A stretch of 64,000 bases of DNA from Plecoglossus altivelis (GCA_036571765.1 BROE01000007.1:6922090-6986089), one strand, 5' to 3'; counted from the first letter of the stretch, positions 24,601 to 36,332 are shown. Notes: generated by a model not told the origin, from the letters alone. Made by a program: numbers and translations.

Positions 24601-25237
24601 ACCCCTCCTCCCTGGAGCAGCCCTTCCAGGCCCTGTGTCAGGACAGCGCCATCCACTGGACTCGCAGAGCAGAGGGTGAGACCACACACCATTAGGACAC
24701 CCCCACGTACGCAATCACCAGGTGGAAAACGGCCCTTTAAGATTTGTGTTAGTGAAGCACAAGACCTCATTTCTTGACAGTAAGTGGGCAGCCTGACCCC
24801 AGACTGAGGCTTTTGGCAGTCTCCATCAGAGCTGAGGGAGGCAGTAATATTATCCTCACCACGGTACTGACTGGCCTCTCAGTTGCAGTAAATAACAAGA
24901 ACGACCTTTAGGCTAAACCCTTCTGCTATGCAACCCCAGTAACTATCTGTACAATCTACTGCAACACTGAGTAGATGGAACAGTCATCAGAGGCAGAACA
25001 CTGAGGAGAAGTCAAGCGGTGTAACACTGCTGGTATTGTACAGTATGACCAGAGAGCAGGTAACATAGCAGGGGTGTTTGTGTATGGATGGGTGTCTTAA
25101 TAACTCAAACACCTCTCTCTCTCTCTCTCTCTCTCTCCGCAGGCCCAGCAAAACAGAGACTGGTTTACTTCTGCATTGACATCTGTTTCCCTAGCAACAT
25201 CTGTGTGTCCGTGTGTTTCTACTACCTGCCAGAGTGA
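21642..25237 (+). CDS. bricd5: BRICHOS domain-containing protein 5
   Basis: Predicted type II single-pass membrane protein with a BRICHOS domain; BRICHOS proteins chaperone hydrophobic or aggregation-prone client peptides, but the role of BRICD5 itself is not established. Six exons join in phase: 21642-21695, 22021-22152, 22325-22465, 22772-22879, 24498-24675, 25143-25237, giving 235 aa. A cytosolic tail is followed by a membrane helix (AFWAIVSAILLLVVITLSLT, residues 32-51), then a linker, then BRICHOS with FDLKHGVICYKPDSQETCFL and a second conserved cysteine at 192 (ALCQDS). The tail is cysteine-rich and aromatic (LVYFCIDICFPSNICVSVCF), typical of the C-terminal peptide after BRICHOS. The acceptor of exon 5 follows tandem AGs; only the third (exon starting CAC) keeps frame. 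The start ATG at 21642 is chosen because it is in phase with exon 2; the product before exon 2 is only 18 residues. The order pgp-bricd5-mlst8 matches human 16p13.3. Confidence 0.9.
23321..23355. repeat. Poly-G tract
   Basis: A near-pure G run of more than 25 bases in the bricd5 intron between exons 22772-22879 and 24498-24675. Potential G-quadruplex on the plus strand and C-run on the minus strand. Confidence 0.95.
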
Positions 25238-25454
25238 CCCCCCCTCCCCCAAGCTCCTCTCCTCACCAGGAGCAACATTCCATACCAGTTGATATCAGGG
25301 AACAATAACCTCCCTCTCATCCCTACTAAGCCTAAGTGCCAGCTTTCCAAAAACTCTCTGAAGAGCCAGAACCACTCTCCACATTCCTGCTGCCTGCTAC
25401 ATAACCAGCCAGCAAGCACACCTTCCTCAGTCTTTCCTTCCCTACTGGCCATCA

Positions 25455-25850
25455 AATAACCAGCCAGCCAGCCAGTCAGCCAGCCCTCTTTCCCTCCCTC
25501 CTGCCTGCCACATAACCAGCTAGCCAGCCCCCTCTCCTACCCTGCCACCTGCCACATAACCAGCCAGCCCTCTCCTACCCTGCCACCTGCCACATAACCA
25601 GCCAGCCCTCTCTTACCCTGCCACCTGCCACATAATCAGCCAGCCCTCTCCTACCCTGCCACCTGCCACATAACCAGCTAGCCCTCTCCTACCCTGCTGC
25701 CTGCCACATAACCAGCCAGCCCACTCTTACCCTGCCACTTGCCACATAACCAGCTAGCCCTCTCCTACCCTGCCGCCTGCCACATAACCAGCCAGCCCAC
25801 TCCCCTTTTCTCCTGCCTATCACATAACCAGCCAGTTGGTTTGCATCCAC
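25455..25850 (+). repeat. bricd5: 38-bp minisatellite in the bricd5 3' UTR
   Basis: About nine imperfect copies of a unit built from CTGCCACATAACCAGCCAGC and CCTCTCCTACCCTGCCAC, starting about 220 bases after the bricd5 stop codon and ending before the AATAAA at 26119. It would therefore be transcribed in the bricd5 3' UTR. Confidence 0.9.
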
Positions 25851-26118
25851 CACCTCATGTCTCCAGTCCTTCCTTTGTTCTGAGAAAGAGGGCAAGAGAG
25901 AAAGAGCGAGACCTGGAGAGGAGAGAGAGAAGGAAGTGACCTGTCATGTTATCAGCAGAGCCCCCATCATCACTCCCTTCATGGTAATACCTTCCTCTGT
26001 GGCAGCGGTTGGAGATTAGGTTCTAAAAGGTTCCGCCTTTTATCCCGCTTCTATTTCCTGTAACCTGCAACTGATGAGTCATTTTGTGTAAGCTCTCTGT
26101 GGAGCATCTGGTCTCTCC

Positions 26119-26124
26119 AATAAA
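26119..26124 (+). terminator. bricd5: bricd5 polyadenylation signal
   Basis: AATAAA in CTCCAATAAAGGACTG with a downstream TTGTGT element, 882 bases after the stop codon. Confidence 0.75.
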
Positions 26125-26241
26125 GGACTGTTGTGTACAACATCGATTTCCATATTTCATATCTCTAAAGTGGATAGAGGTGACCAGAGTCGTACTTTAA
26201 TGTTTTCCATCAGAGTCTTGATTTCAAAGAACGCACAGTTA

Positions 26242-26247
26242 TTTATT
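26242..26247 (-). terminator. mlst8: mlst8 polyadenylation signal (candidate)
   Basis: Plus-strand TTTATT, that is AATAAA on the minus strand, lies about 580 bases downstream of the mlst8 stop codon and about 120 bases from the bricd5 signal on the other strand. The two transcripts would thus end almost back to back. Confidence 0.55.
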
Positions 26248-26657
26248 AGCCATAATAAGTCATTTTAAAGGTGGTTATCATATATTACACAAACATAAGA
26301 TACTGGTGGGAATATTGTAAAACCAAACTCCGTCCTGCTGTTTGCTTCCTAATCTTGCCATATCTTACATTCATGGAATAATCAAATATTTGTATAAAAA
26401 TGTTCAACCTCAAGGTGATGAAGCATGAGAGAAACTAACTATTAGATTAAACAAACAACAATAAACACAGGCACGTGCTCTGCCTGGGGAAATCTAGTCC
26501 TCAAGATAAATATAACTGAAACCTTCTCAGCTTTTATGATAAAACATGATCCGTGACTTCAATAGCTTTATGCAGCTGATAGCTGTAGGACTCAGACACA
26601 GAGCGACATGAGTCTGGGTTATGAGAACCATCCAAACAAGTCTATTGAGTGCAGATG

Positions 26658-26777
26658 GTGTGACGGGGCCAGATGTGACGGGGCCAGGTGTGACGGGGCC
26701 AGGTGTGACGGGGCCTGGTGTGACGGGGCCAGGTGTGACGGGGCCAGGTGTGACGGGGCCAGGTGTGACGGGGCCAG
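26658..26777. repeat. 15-bp minisatellite (GTGTGACGGGGCCAG), 8 copies
   Basis: Eight head-to-tail 15-mers with two single-base variants (an A in copy 2 and a T in copy 4). It lies 51 bases downstream of the mlst8 stop codon, inside the inferred 3' UTR. Because 15 is divisible by three, the plus strand reads as a (GVTGP)n frame that looks collagen-like; this is an artefact. Confidence 0.97.
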
Positions 26778-26827
26778 GTGAACGTTCCAGCTACACCCGG
26801 CTCATCCCGGATCCCTCCTCCCCCTTC

Positions 26828-29151
26828 TCAGCCCAGGACGCTGTCGTTGAAGGCCAGACAGACAACGGCCTTCTGATGTCCGCTATACTCCCTCTTGATC
26901 TCCCCTGTCTCCACACACCACAGACGGGCCAGATTGTCAGAGGAGGCTGGGGAGACAAGAGGGGAGGTAGAGAGGGAGGGGGAGAGAGGGAGGTAGGTAG
27001 GGAGAGAGAGGGAGGGAGGGAGGGAGGGAGGGGAAGGAGAGAGAGGATGTGGGTTAAGAGTCCCTCTTTCATTTGTTACAACATGGGAAGTGCCAGAGGT
27101 AACAGAGAGGACACTATGACAAGAAACTGTGTATGTTGTAAATACTTACACATCACCAACTGTCAACAAACACGCATCTTAGGTATCCACAAAACTGGAC
27201 TAAGGGACGACACCTAACCCACTTGATCCACTGTTGATACCAACAGGAGCTCTATAGGGGCTTATCTCAAGGTGCTGTATAAACACATGAGCCAGGCTCA
27301 AACTAACACTGACCAGTGACGATGTACTGGGAGTCCCCAGAGAAGGCACAGTCCCACATCCAGCCTCTGGACGTCTCGCCAGGGTTGTTGCTCTTAATGC
27401 TCAGCTCCGTCATCAGGGAGAAGTTCGACGTCCTCCAGATCTTACAGGTCTGGTCTGCAGAGCAGGTGGCCAGAAGGCTGGAGGGTGGAGATGTGACACC
27501 ATTCATTACCCTCCACATCAGTGACAGTTTTACATGGGGTCATAATAATGGTGCCATCAGCGTCACTGTGCTGTAGTCCTGTGTGTGCTAGAGGAGGCGA
27601 GCTGCCCGCCTCACAGCTGGGCCTAACACATGGCTCGGAGGTGAACTCACGTGGAGTCTGGGCTGAACTTGCAGCGCAGGGAGTAGCGTTTGTGTGCTGG
27701 GATCTTCGTCTTGGGGATGAGCTGCGTCACCTCGTCTCCCATCCCCCCGGCCAGGTTCCACACGTAACAGTTTCCCTGGGGAGAGAGGCAGGCGTTGGTG
27801 TGAAAACACACTCTCGTTCCCCCAACCCCCCCCTCCTGCCCTCTCACAGACCCAGCGTACTGACCGAGCTGTTGACAGCTGCCATGTAGCTGGCGTCGGG
27901 GTCAATGTGGACAGAGTTGATGGACACCTCAGGCTCTGGGATCAGCTGCTCGTTGTGATCCGTCTTCAGATCCCAGATATGGATCACTCCACTCTGGTCT
28001 CCCACGATCAGTTCTGCCTGGAAAACACACAGAAACACCCCAGTTGGAGAACAGGATGTAGATTTGACTTACCCACCAGGATCCTCTCAGGTTCACAGAC
28101 CTGTATCTTACACATTCTTAGAAAGGTTGCCGGATGTCAATGACTGACAGGGTCAGTTTAGGACTCAGGGAGGAGATGCTGGTGATGCATCTGTTGGGTT
28201 TGCTCATCCAGAGAGCTGCAGCTCCCTCTAGAGGTGAAGGACTTGGACCGCATCAACTTTTCACAGCGTTTCATGCATCTTACATGGTTCTTTTTCCAGT
28301 GCCTGAGAGCGAATGTCAAACAGAACCCAACACCAGTCCTCCTCCCAACATGGAGAAGAGGCACTGCATACCTGGTTTGGGTGCAGGCACACACAGTTGA
28401 TGGGAGCGTTGACCTGGAAGATCCTCTGGCACTGGAGGTTCCTTGACCTGGGAGACAGAGCAGGGGTCAGCTGGGGAGCAGAACCATTCATACAAGAACC
28501 ATTCGCAAACGCACACACACACACACGTATGGACGCACATACACACACACACACACACACTCACACTCACACTCACACTCACACTCGTATGGACGCACAC
28601 ACAAACACACACGTACCTGAGGTCCCAGATGCGAGCCATGCAGTCCTCTCCACCTGTGTACATCCATCGGCCATCTTCATGGAAGCCGACTGAGGTGATG
28701 TTCTTGCTGACGCCGTCGTAGTTTATGACAGGGTTAGGGTTGTTGGAGTTCAGGTCGTACATGCGGATGTGCTGATAACCTGCAACAGAAGACAGTTGTA
28801 ATGACAATGATGATGATAGGGGGATATTAACGGTATTTGAAAAAAACCAACCTGCAGCAGCAATCATACTGCGGTCAGGGGTCACTTCAAGGGAATTTAC
28901 TTGCTGGAGATTGGTTAAGAAAAGCGGTGTCACACAGTTATGGCATCTGATGTAACTATAATGTTACAAGAGCATGACTGCATTCAAAAGAGGTCCAGTA
29001 ACACTCAAGTAACAAAGGATACGGAGTCCTGGTGCTGCACGGTGCGGGTGCAGATGCCGCTGTGGGCCTGCCAGAAGCGGACTGTGTGATCATATCCCGC
29101 TGTCGCAAGGATGACTGGATCGCTGCCCACCGTACCTTGGTTCACATTCAT
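26828..29151 (-). CDS. mlst8: mTOR-associated protein LST8 homologue (GbetaL)
   Basis: Seven-bladed WD40 subunit shared by mTORC1 and mTORC2; it binds and stabilises the mTOR kinase domain. Eight coding exons in transcript order: 29023-29151, 28852-28903, 28617-28779, 28372-28447, 27865-28017, 27651-27775, 27314-27477, 26828-26946. They join in phase to 326 aa, the same length as human. Seven blade-ending motifs appear in order: VRFWQA, IRMYDL, ARIWDL, IHIWDL, CYVWNL, CKIWRT, ARLWCV. The start is [20 protein letters not shown] and the end is [10 protein letters not shown]. The start codon lies six bases inside an exon (acceptor ACCACAG at 29158), so the 5' UTR continues in a separate upstream exon, probably the one ending at 29461 with a GTGAGA donor. 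It is convergent with bricd5, as in human. Confidence 0.97.
28510..28612. repeat. CA microsatellite filling an mlst8 intron
   Basis: CA repeat with a central CACACT(CACACT)n block and two copies of CGTATGGACGCACA. It makes up most of the 169-bp intron 28448-28616 and starts only four bases from the GTACGT donor. Confidence 0.9.
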
Positions 29152-29460
29152 GCTTGACTGTGGTCAAAGCAAACCTACCTTCAAAACAGCATCGCATTAT
29201 TAGAATCGTATTGTCCACACTATGGGCACAGATATATATCAGAAAAACAACATCTAGCAAGCTAATATGCAGACACAAAGTAAACGATTATAATTTACAA
29301 GTTTGTAGGAAAGAAGCATAAACAAATGTTCCCGTCAATAACATACCAAGTAGACAGAGATAACACACTAGTTAGTTAGCTAGCTTGAGCCATTTTCGCT
29401 AGCGAGCAGTGCAATGCACGAGTTCAAAGCTCACAACATTAGCATGTCTGGTTATCTCAC

Positions 29461-29640
29461 CTCCAGTATGCAATGTGAAGACACGTTGTAAAAGTCAATG
29501 ATGGAGAAAGTCTGACATGAAAAAATGTATCTGTCAACCCTGTGTTGATTGTAAAAACAGTCGTACGCTGTCTTAATTGTTCCTCCCTGCGACAAGAATC
29601 GCAGTTATGGTTCCTACTCTCCACCGTTTTCGAACTCAGT
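29461..29640 (-). promoter_or_regulatory. mlst8: Probable mlst8 non-coding first exon and promoter
   Basis: A GTGAGA donor (CATACTGGAG|GTGAGA on the minus strand) at 29460 pairs logically with the acceptor at 29158 just upstream of the mlst8 start codon, predicting a 5' UTR exon that begins somewhere in this interval. The transcription start itself is not identifiable. Meiob transcription ends about 120 bases further upstream. Confidence 0.45.
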
Positions 29641-29754
29641 GTAGTACCGACCGGATGACCCTGAGACTTACTTCTGTAAAAAACTTATTACACTCACTCA
29701 AAAAACATGGAATAAATATTTAATAAAAAAGAAATATTGGCATGCATAGGTTAT

Positions 29755-29760
29755 TTATTA
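29755..29760 (-). terminator. meiob: meiob polyadenylation signal (candidate)
   Basis: Plus-strand TTTATT (AATAAA on the minus strand) lies about 365 bases after the meiob stop codon, in an A/T-rich stretch shared with several near-matches. Confidence 0.5.
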
Positions 29761-30124
29761 TTCAATACATGCATATATTACATGCATAAAATAATATTAA
29801 CAATAATAAAAAAGACAGAAAATTACAAAATTAGATGTCTTCTCAAAACAGCATTTTGAATATGTGTATTGTTATTATGATGAACGATGCGTCACTGAGC
29901 CACACAGGCAGACAGACTGGGGCAGACAGACTGTGCTGGTCACAGTTACTGCAGGCCAGTCAGGCTGTGCTTGACCTCTGCTGGGTCAGCCAGAGAACAG
30001 GCCAGCACACTCCCTCTGACACCATTCCTGGACTTAGGAGATGGAAGTATCTAGAATAACATATATTTTTAAGTTATGCACATTTTGTCTTTGATAAAAT
30101 GAAGATATTTATAAATTACAATAT

Positions 30125-33100
30125 TTAAGCCGACCAACTGTTGTCCTTTATAACCACCTTCAGGTAGATTTTGCATCTCTCCAAGAGGAACCTCCACTTC
30201 AGGGCTGTTCGTTCGTCATCAGTTAAACTGGCAAACTCCTCAGGCTGCAACCAGACATAAACAAAGACATGCCCGACTGTCTGAGTAAACATAAACCTCA
30301 AAACAAACACAGCCATTCTGAGTCCTCCATCTTGCTGGTGACTCACAGAGCAGCCCAGGGTCTTGTCTGCAGAGGGGCTGCTGAGGTAACAGGACTGCAG
30401 GGTTCCTGTGTGGTCAGTCACATCCAGCAGCAGGTCAAACCCTGTGCTGAAGCTCAGCGGTTGGCCCCCTGCTGGACAGGATGGCTTACTGCAGCTCTGC
30501 ATGTCCTCACTCACCTGGGACCTGCACTTGGAACTGATGTCATCCACACACACACATACACACACACGCATAAAAACACAGATGTCAACAAATATAAGCA
30601 TGGATACCTCTAGGTTTATCACTTTTCTGTTTGCTGAGAGCATTGGCAGAGTGTTCAGTTCCCATCTATGATTCACCATGTCAGACGTGGTGTAACAGAC
30701 AGCCAGTCTTATGTCTGGGTGTGTCTCTGCTGATAGATACCCACCACCTGCTTCTGATGACTCTGGACACAGAGGAGTCCAGGTCCAGCTTGGAGACGAA
30801 GCTGTAGGTGATCCCACAGAAGCCCTCTGGGCTCTCCTGGGCTTTCAGCTTCAGCTCACTGACCGTGTAGACCTCGCTGATGGACTCCACTGACCACAAA
30901 TCCACACATGTCAATATCAAGCAATGTGTCATATATTTAGGTATCATTTAATAGGCTTGTCTGGCCTTTTAGGTAGGAGTCCATGGCAGAGGCTACTGAT
31001 ATTTAAAGCGAAGCCAGTGATGATGAAGCAATGAATTTGTAACATTGGAAGTTAGTCCTGAGACCCACATAGAACATCTCCTGGCCTGGCCTCTTCCTCC
31101 AGAGCCCCAGAGTCCGACAGCTCCTTAGCATAGCTGAACAGCAGGCTGGCCTCCTTTGTGTCTGGTGGAGCACAGCACAGTGGACAGCTGTCAGATTGCG
31201 TCTATAACATGAACTCAGGTGAGCAGGCTGCCCTGGCTGACAGCCTGCATGTGTTCACCTCACATGGCTGGCTCTGGTCCTCACCTGGGTTAACAGTGAG
31301 GATGGTTTTGGAGTTGACCGTGGCTACCATGCAGTTCCGGAAGCTGTCGAAACTGACCCGTGCGTCTGAGATGAAGAGCACTTCAGAGAGGGACAGGCTG
31401 TCAGTGACGTCACTTTCGGGGATATCCCCGTTGAAAGCACCAGAGTGTATAGGGTCACTAGGTCCTACCTGTCTCTTTGGGCAGCAGGGTCTGCACCAGC
31501 TGAATTACCTCCCTATCCCAGCTGAGGAAGGGGACGGGCAGAAGGACAAAAGAAATACAAAGAGAGAAAAACAGATATGTAAGAAAAGGCTGTGGATTCA
31601 ATACACCTGAGTTCCAGCGTCAGACGACTGTTTGAATATCATGATCTGTTTATAGATACCTACTTCTAAGACAAGTGCCACCATAGATTGTTTGTTCAAC
31701 TTTAATTCAGTGTTGTAGCTCCAACTAATAGAGCGATGTGCCACTCTCACCAGACCAGGGAGAAGGACGGGACGGAGTCGTCAAACAGCTTCACCTCCAG
31801 TCTCTGCCCATTCCGACCGTAAGAGGTGGTGAAATACTTTGGCTCTCCTATCTGCAAGGTAGAGAGGGAGCAGAAGTACTGTTCTCTCTACTGTAATCCT
31901 TCCTGTGATATCAGTGATACGCTGCCAAAAACCTGCTTGTTGGCGATAGAAGGTACTCCTTACTGCATAGAACTCTGGCAATGATCTCCGGTCCAACAGT
32001 AGATGTGCTGGTTCTATATTACTTCTAACGCTTTGGGTAAACGTACATTTTGAACCCCTCCACCCTCAGTCTCCTGTCACACAGACAGTCAGTGGCTACC
32101 CCAGCATTCCCCCTGCATTCCCCCAGCAGCTCTTACAGATCTCACAGCAGCTAGGATGTTGATGATGCTCCCGTCCAGACTCTGTCCGTTGGCCACGATG
32201 TCCCCCAGGGAGTAGAAGTCTGTGGAGTCCTTCAGCGGCAGGTGCAGCAGTGGCAGCAGCTGCTCTATGGTCTCTGTGTCTGCACACAGAGACACCTGGG
32301 AGTGAGCCTCCGCCAGCAGCAGGCTGTAGAAACTGACAGGACACGTCCGATGGTTATGTCCCAAGAGGTGGTACAGTGTGAAGTTCAAGCTGAAATGACA
32401 TGAAATTAAGACAGTTTCTTCAGCACGGTAAAATCCTTACCTTGGAGTCGAAGGGCAGAATCTATCCTCTTTGTCAGGATCTTTAGTAGCAACTAGAGGG
32501 TTTTCAATGACCACTGTTTGGGATGGAAGACATGACATTATGCGGTGTACAGTACAGGACTCAGTGCATGCATGTAATGTATGGTAAAAGGTAATGTGAT
32601 GTGACATTGTGATATACTGCATCTCTTTACATTTTGTATTCAAAGATGCAATTGGATTTGTTGAAACATACTGTATATAGTTATACTGACCACAGTCTCC
32701 AATACTGAAGCTACCAGAGAGACTGTTGATGTAGGCTTCACTGCCCCATGACGTTACATTGATGCAGTAGTCGACTGAGTCTTTGACGGTGAAACCAAAA
32801 GTGAATCTGTCAAAGCCAATATCTCATACACACAAATAGAAACAAGTTGAATTTTCCTTCAGAGAGCTTGGGCAGTTCACAAAGGTATCAGCAGAGGGCG
32901 GTTGTTAACAAGTTAGAAACATTCAACAGTGTGTCAAAAGAGAACTGAAGTGGCCTTTCCGAGCACTTTGGTTGCCGTGAAATTTGATGAATGGACAAAG
33001 ATAATTTGTAAGCTATTTCTACATTGTCGATGATTTCTAGTTATCCGTGAAAGTGTGTAATCTCAACTTTTTCTGTCTGGAAAGCTTTTGACGTCAGTTT

Positions 33101-33391
33101 TTCCAATAATTACACCAGCAACTCTCTGGAAAAAGGGAGACAATTATTTCAGAATCAAGCCCAGATCACGAGAACCCATCTCAACATTGATTGACAAGTC
33201 TATTGCGCTGCCTGATCTTTTTCACTGTACTAATTAGAGCTACAATGTGTTTTTATTTAGGTTCTATGTGCCTAAAAATGGGTAAACACTTTAAACTGAA
33301 GCAAGTGTGTTTGGCTCACCGGATGAAAAGTGTTTGGATGCAACTCCGAAATGGCAACAAACCCTTTAGCGGCGAGTGTGTTGTATGACAT
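30125..33391 (-). CDS. meiob: Meiosis-specific with OB domains protein MEIOB
   Basis: RPA1-like single-stranded-DNA-binding protein that acts with SPATA22 and RPA at meiotic double-strand breaks and is needed for recombination and fertility in mammals. Twelve coding exons in transcript order: 33320-33391, 33068-33125, 32691-32822, 32441-32513, 32137-32332, 31751-31851, 31469-31521, 31285-31380, 31069-31161, 30748-30889, 30347-30533, 30125-30244. All junctions are in phase, giving 440 aa (human 442). Diagnostic matches include VIIGKTDVKSFPDRKNIGF (human VIGKTDVKGFPDRKNIGS), DFYSLGDIVANGQSLDG, IGEPKYFTTSYGRNGQRLEV, LLLDVTDHTGTLQSC and LKWRFLLERCKIYLKVV. Three OB-fold regions are expected. Donors at 33067 (GTTGAG) and 31068 (GTGGGT) are weak but are needed to keep frame. 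The C-terminal zinc-ribbon region is altered compared with human. Head-to-tail with mlst8. Confidence 0.95.
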
Positions 33392-36332
33392 CTCGGTGAT
33401 TTCAATGTCCTGTTAGGTCTATGTTAGGATTGGCAGAAGATAAACATGACTGCAGTTGTATCAATATTAGTCACAGCTGAGGTTTTAATGAATGTTGGCC
33501 TCCCAGCGACGTTACTGCAGTACACTGCCAGCTAGCAACAGTTCATTAGGCTACAGAATGTACAGCAAGGAAGATGTGAAGGGATAACCTACCTGTTCTT
33601 TAAATTATACGAAAGGGGTGACTTCACCAGATAGTCAATGAAACAGATTCGGTCATTAGAGTAGGTTCTAGCTAGCGTTACAGAATATTTATAAACACTT
33701 TGTGGCCTTAAAAGAGTTGGTTATCTGAAAGCAGGCGGCCTCTGGCAGGTGCTCAGATAGCAGCTAGCATAGGATGTTCGCGGCAAACGAGCCGCTCGAG
33801 CATCAGCGCCGAGATCCCCTGATTGACAAGCGTAGCGAGGAGAAAATGACTCTTTCATACGGCCTGCCAAAATAACCCTCCACCAAATTCACTTGGTCCA
33901 GTGGCTTGTCATATTAGGATTAGCTCTATATTTTGGTTTCCTATTACCTTTGTGAACAGGCCAAAATAAGACCAACGCGTTCGTGTGAATGAGTATGAAA
34001 TCTTATGTCATGTACTTTGTTACCTCTCAAAGCATGAGCTCATGGTCTTGCCAATTATAGCCAGTTCAGACAGTTAGTAACATATACTCTGCTATTGTAA
34101 TGCATTCATCACCTCAGTACCGCAAGCCAACAAGCAGCTGAACAAACATGGAAGACAAATGGTAACAATATATCTAACTTACTAACATTGGAAGGCTTAC
34201 ACCACTACACCTGCATTCTTGTTGAGAACATCAAACATCAAATTGGTAAGAACTGGCATAGGCCATCCATTCTGGAGCCATGATGTTCTCAGTGTTTCCT
34301 TTCACAGAAAAACAGAAGTGGGCCTCAGGCAAAGATATTGTCCTATCTGAGGGTTAAGGCCTAGTGATCCAGCCTGCCTGCTACCTGTCAGGTTGAATGT
34401 GTTTGTGTGTGCGCGCGCGTGTGTGTGTGCGTGCGTGCGTGTGTGTGCAGGTGTGTGTGCATGCGCGCGGGTGTGTCTGTGAGAGACGTGACAGTTTCCT
34501 CCCTCCCTCGCTCTGCCAGATGCCTTGAGTTGCTTTGATACCGTAAGCCTCAGTTGACATGTGATACAGTGTGTTACACAGCTGAATGCATATCAAAAGG
34601 TGGAAGCAAAACCTGCCTTCAGGTTTTGTCAGTCAGCCCTGTAGGGATGCAGTAATCCCTGGTTGGGTTATGGGATAAGAATCCTGGCCGTGTTGATTTT
34701 GGAAACTCCTTTTCATTCTGATGAAGATTGCATGGAAGAAACATGTTCAGGGCTGTTTATCCCGTAAACAATATGCCACTAAATTAAAGGCTCTTTAATG
34801 GAATTGAGATTTGTCTATGCTTCTTTCTGACAACGATATCTGTCAGGTATTTCAAACAGCACGAACCGCATGCACTCAAGTGTGTACTACATGTGTTCAG
34901 TATCAAGGCTTGACAAAGATTATTTTACATACGAGATCTAATGCTTCATCGATACATCCATGAGTATTTTACATCCTAACGTGATGTCATGGTGTTTACA
35001 TATGACCTGGTGGTGCAAACCTATTTATCATTTAGCCAGACATTCAAAACACAAATTACAAATTCTAATTTCATTACTTATAACCAAACTCGATTTGTTA
35101 TTCATTAGTTACTTTGGAACCCCTCATTGATCACAAACCACGAAAATGACATGAAATAAATCAAGCAAAGTCTGGTTTTGGTCGCATGCATGGTTTATAC
35201 TCACGTCACATGACTCTCTAAGACCCAAGCAGGGACATACATTAAAACGTATAGGGTCACTGATGGAATGCGCAGTGATTGGGTGGCCCTGAGGTCGGCC
35301 CCCATGAGTCCATAGCAGGGAGGGCCTGTGTGGTCTGGTGACCTCTGAACTATCAATCAACCATGTTGCACATCTCTTTTCCATAAAGGGCAGCCATGTC
35401 ACACTGCTCTCCATGGCTTCGAAAGCAGAAATCACCTCCGAAATCAGAACACTTGACCAGGACATAGTGGTGCATGTTTGCGTTCAGGTAATCATGGAGG
35501 TCTAAGTGACAAATCGTGTCAGATGGTTGGTTGGTCCACAAACATGTCCCACCCCTTTGGTGCAGAGTTGGTCATACCTATTACAAATGCACAGATATTA
35601 TTCACACGTTTTTTTATTTTTTTCTACATGTGTAGGGTAACACCTATGTTGGGGTGACACCTGTGTTTTGACAGGAGAATAGAGGCAAGTAGAAAGTTGG
35701 TTGCTTGTTTTCTCATTCGAATGGAGGCCAGTAACAAACATGACTGTGATTTGCAATTTAAGATCTCTACAAAGGAGCGACATTCTCAGGTGCTTGGTTA
35801 CAGCTGGAACAAAGACTTTGAACCTGCACACACTCATGCACACACGGATATACACACAGACAAATAACCTATGTATATACAACCACACACCAATAACAAT
35901 AAGACTACTGTTTGAAAGGAAACCAGAGTTACTGTGCTGCATAGTAAGTGAATAATAGCATTGCATGTTGCCATTGGCATCAAATGGAAACTATTAGAAT
36001 CATTCTATTTAATCAGATAAATACATTCTAACATGCTTTTGTCAACATGTAAGCATGAAAACAGCAGCAACTGCAGTACACTTGGAAAGCAAGGGGAAGA
36101 TGTCTGGCTAGTTTTTGCTTTGAGTCATTGTGTTTCCACCAGTGTGTGTTATGTGTGGATAAATGTGTGTGTGTGTGTTTCTGTGTCTTGTGTGTCCAGC
36201 CCAGCGCCTGGACAGAACAATGCTCTCAGTCTGTTTTCCATCACGTCCAGGGAAGCTGGTGGAACTCCCGAAAGAGGCCTTGAAGCATCCTAATAACCTG
36301 CTGATGAAAAGGAGCGCCACAGTAGGAGAGAG

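Noticed and set aside
26621..27217. Plus-strand frame with (GVTGP)n that resembles a collagen-like protein
   Set aside because: It is a translation of the 15-bp minisatellite followed by antisense of the last mlst8 exon and purine repeats. No splice or start support.
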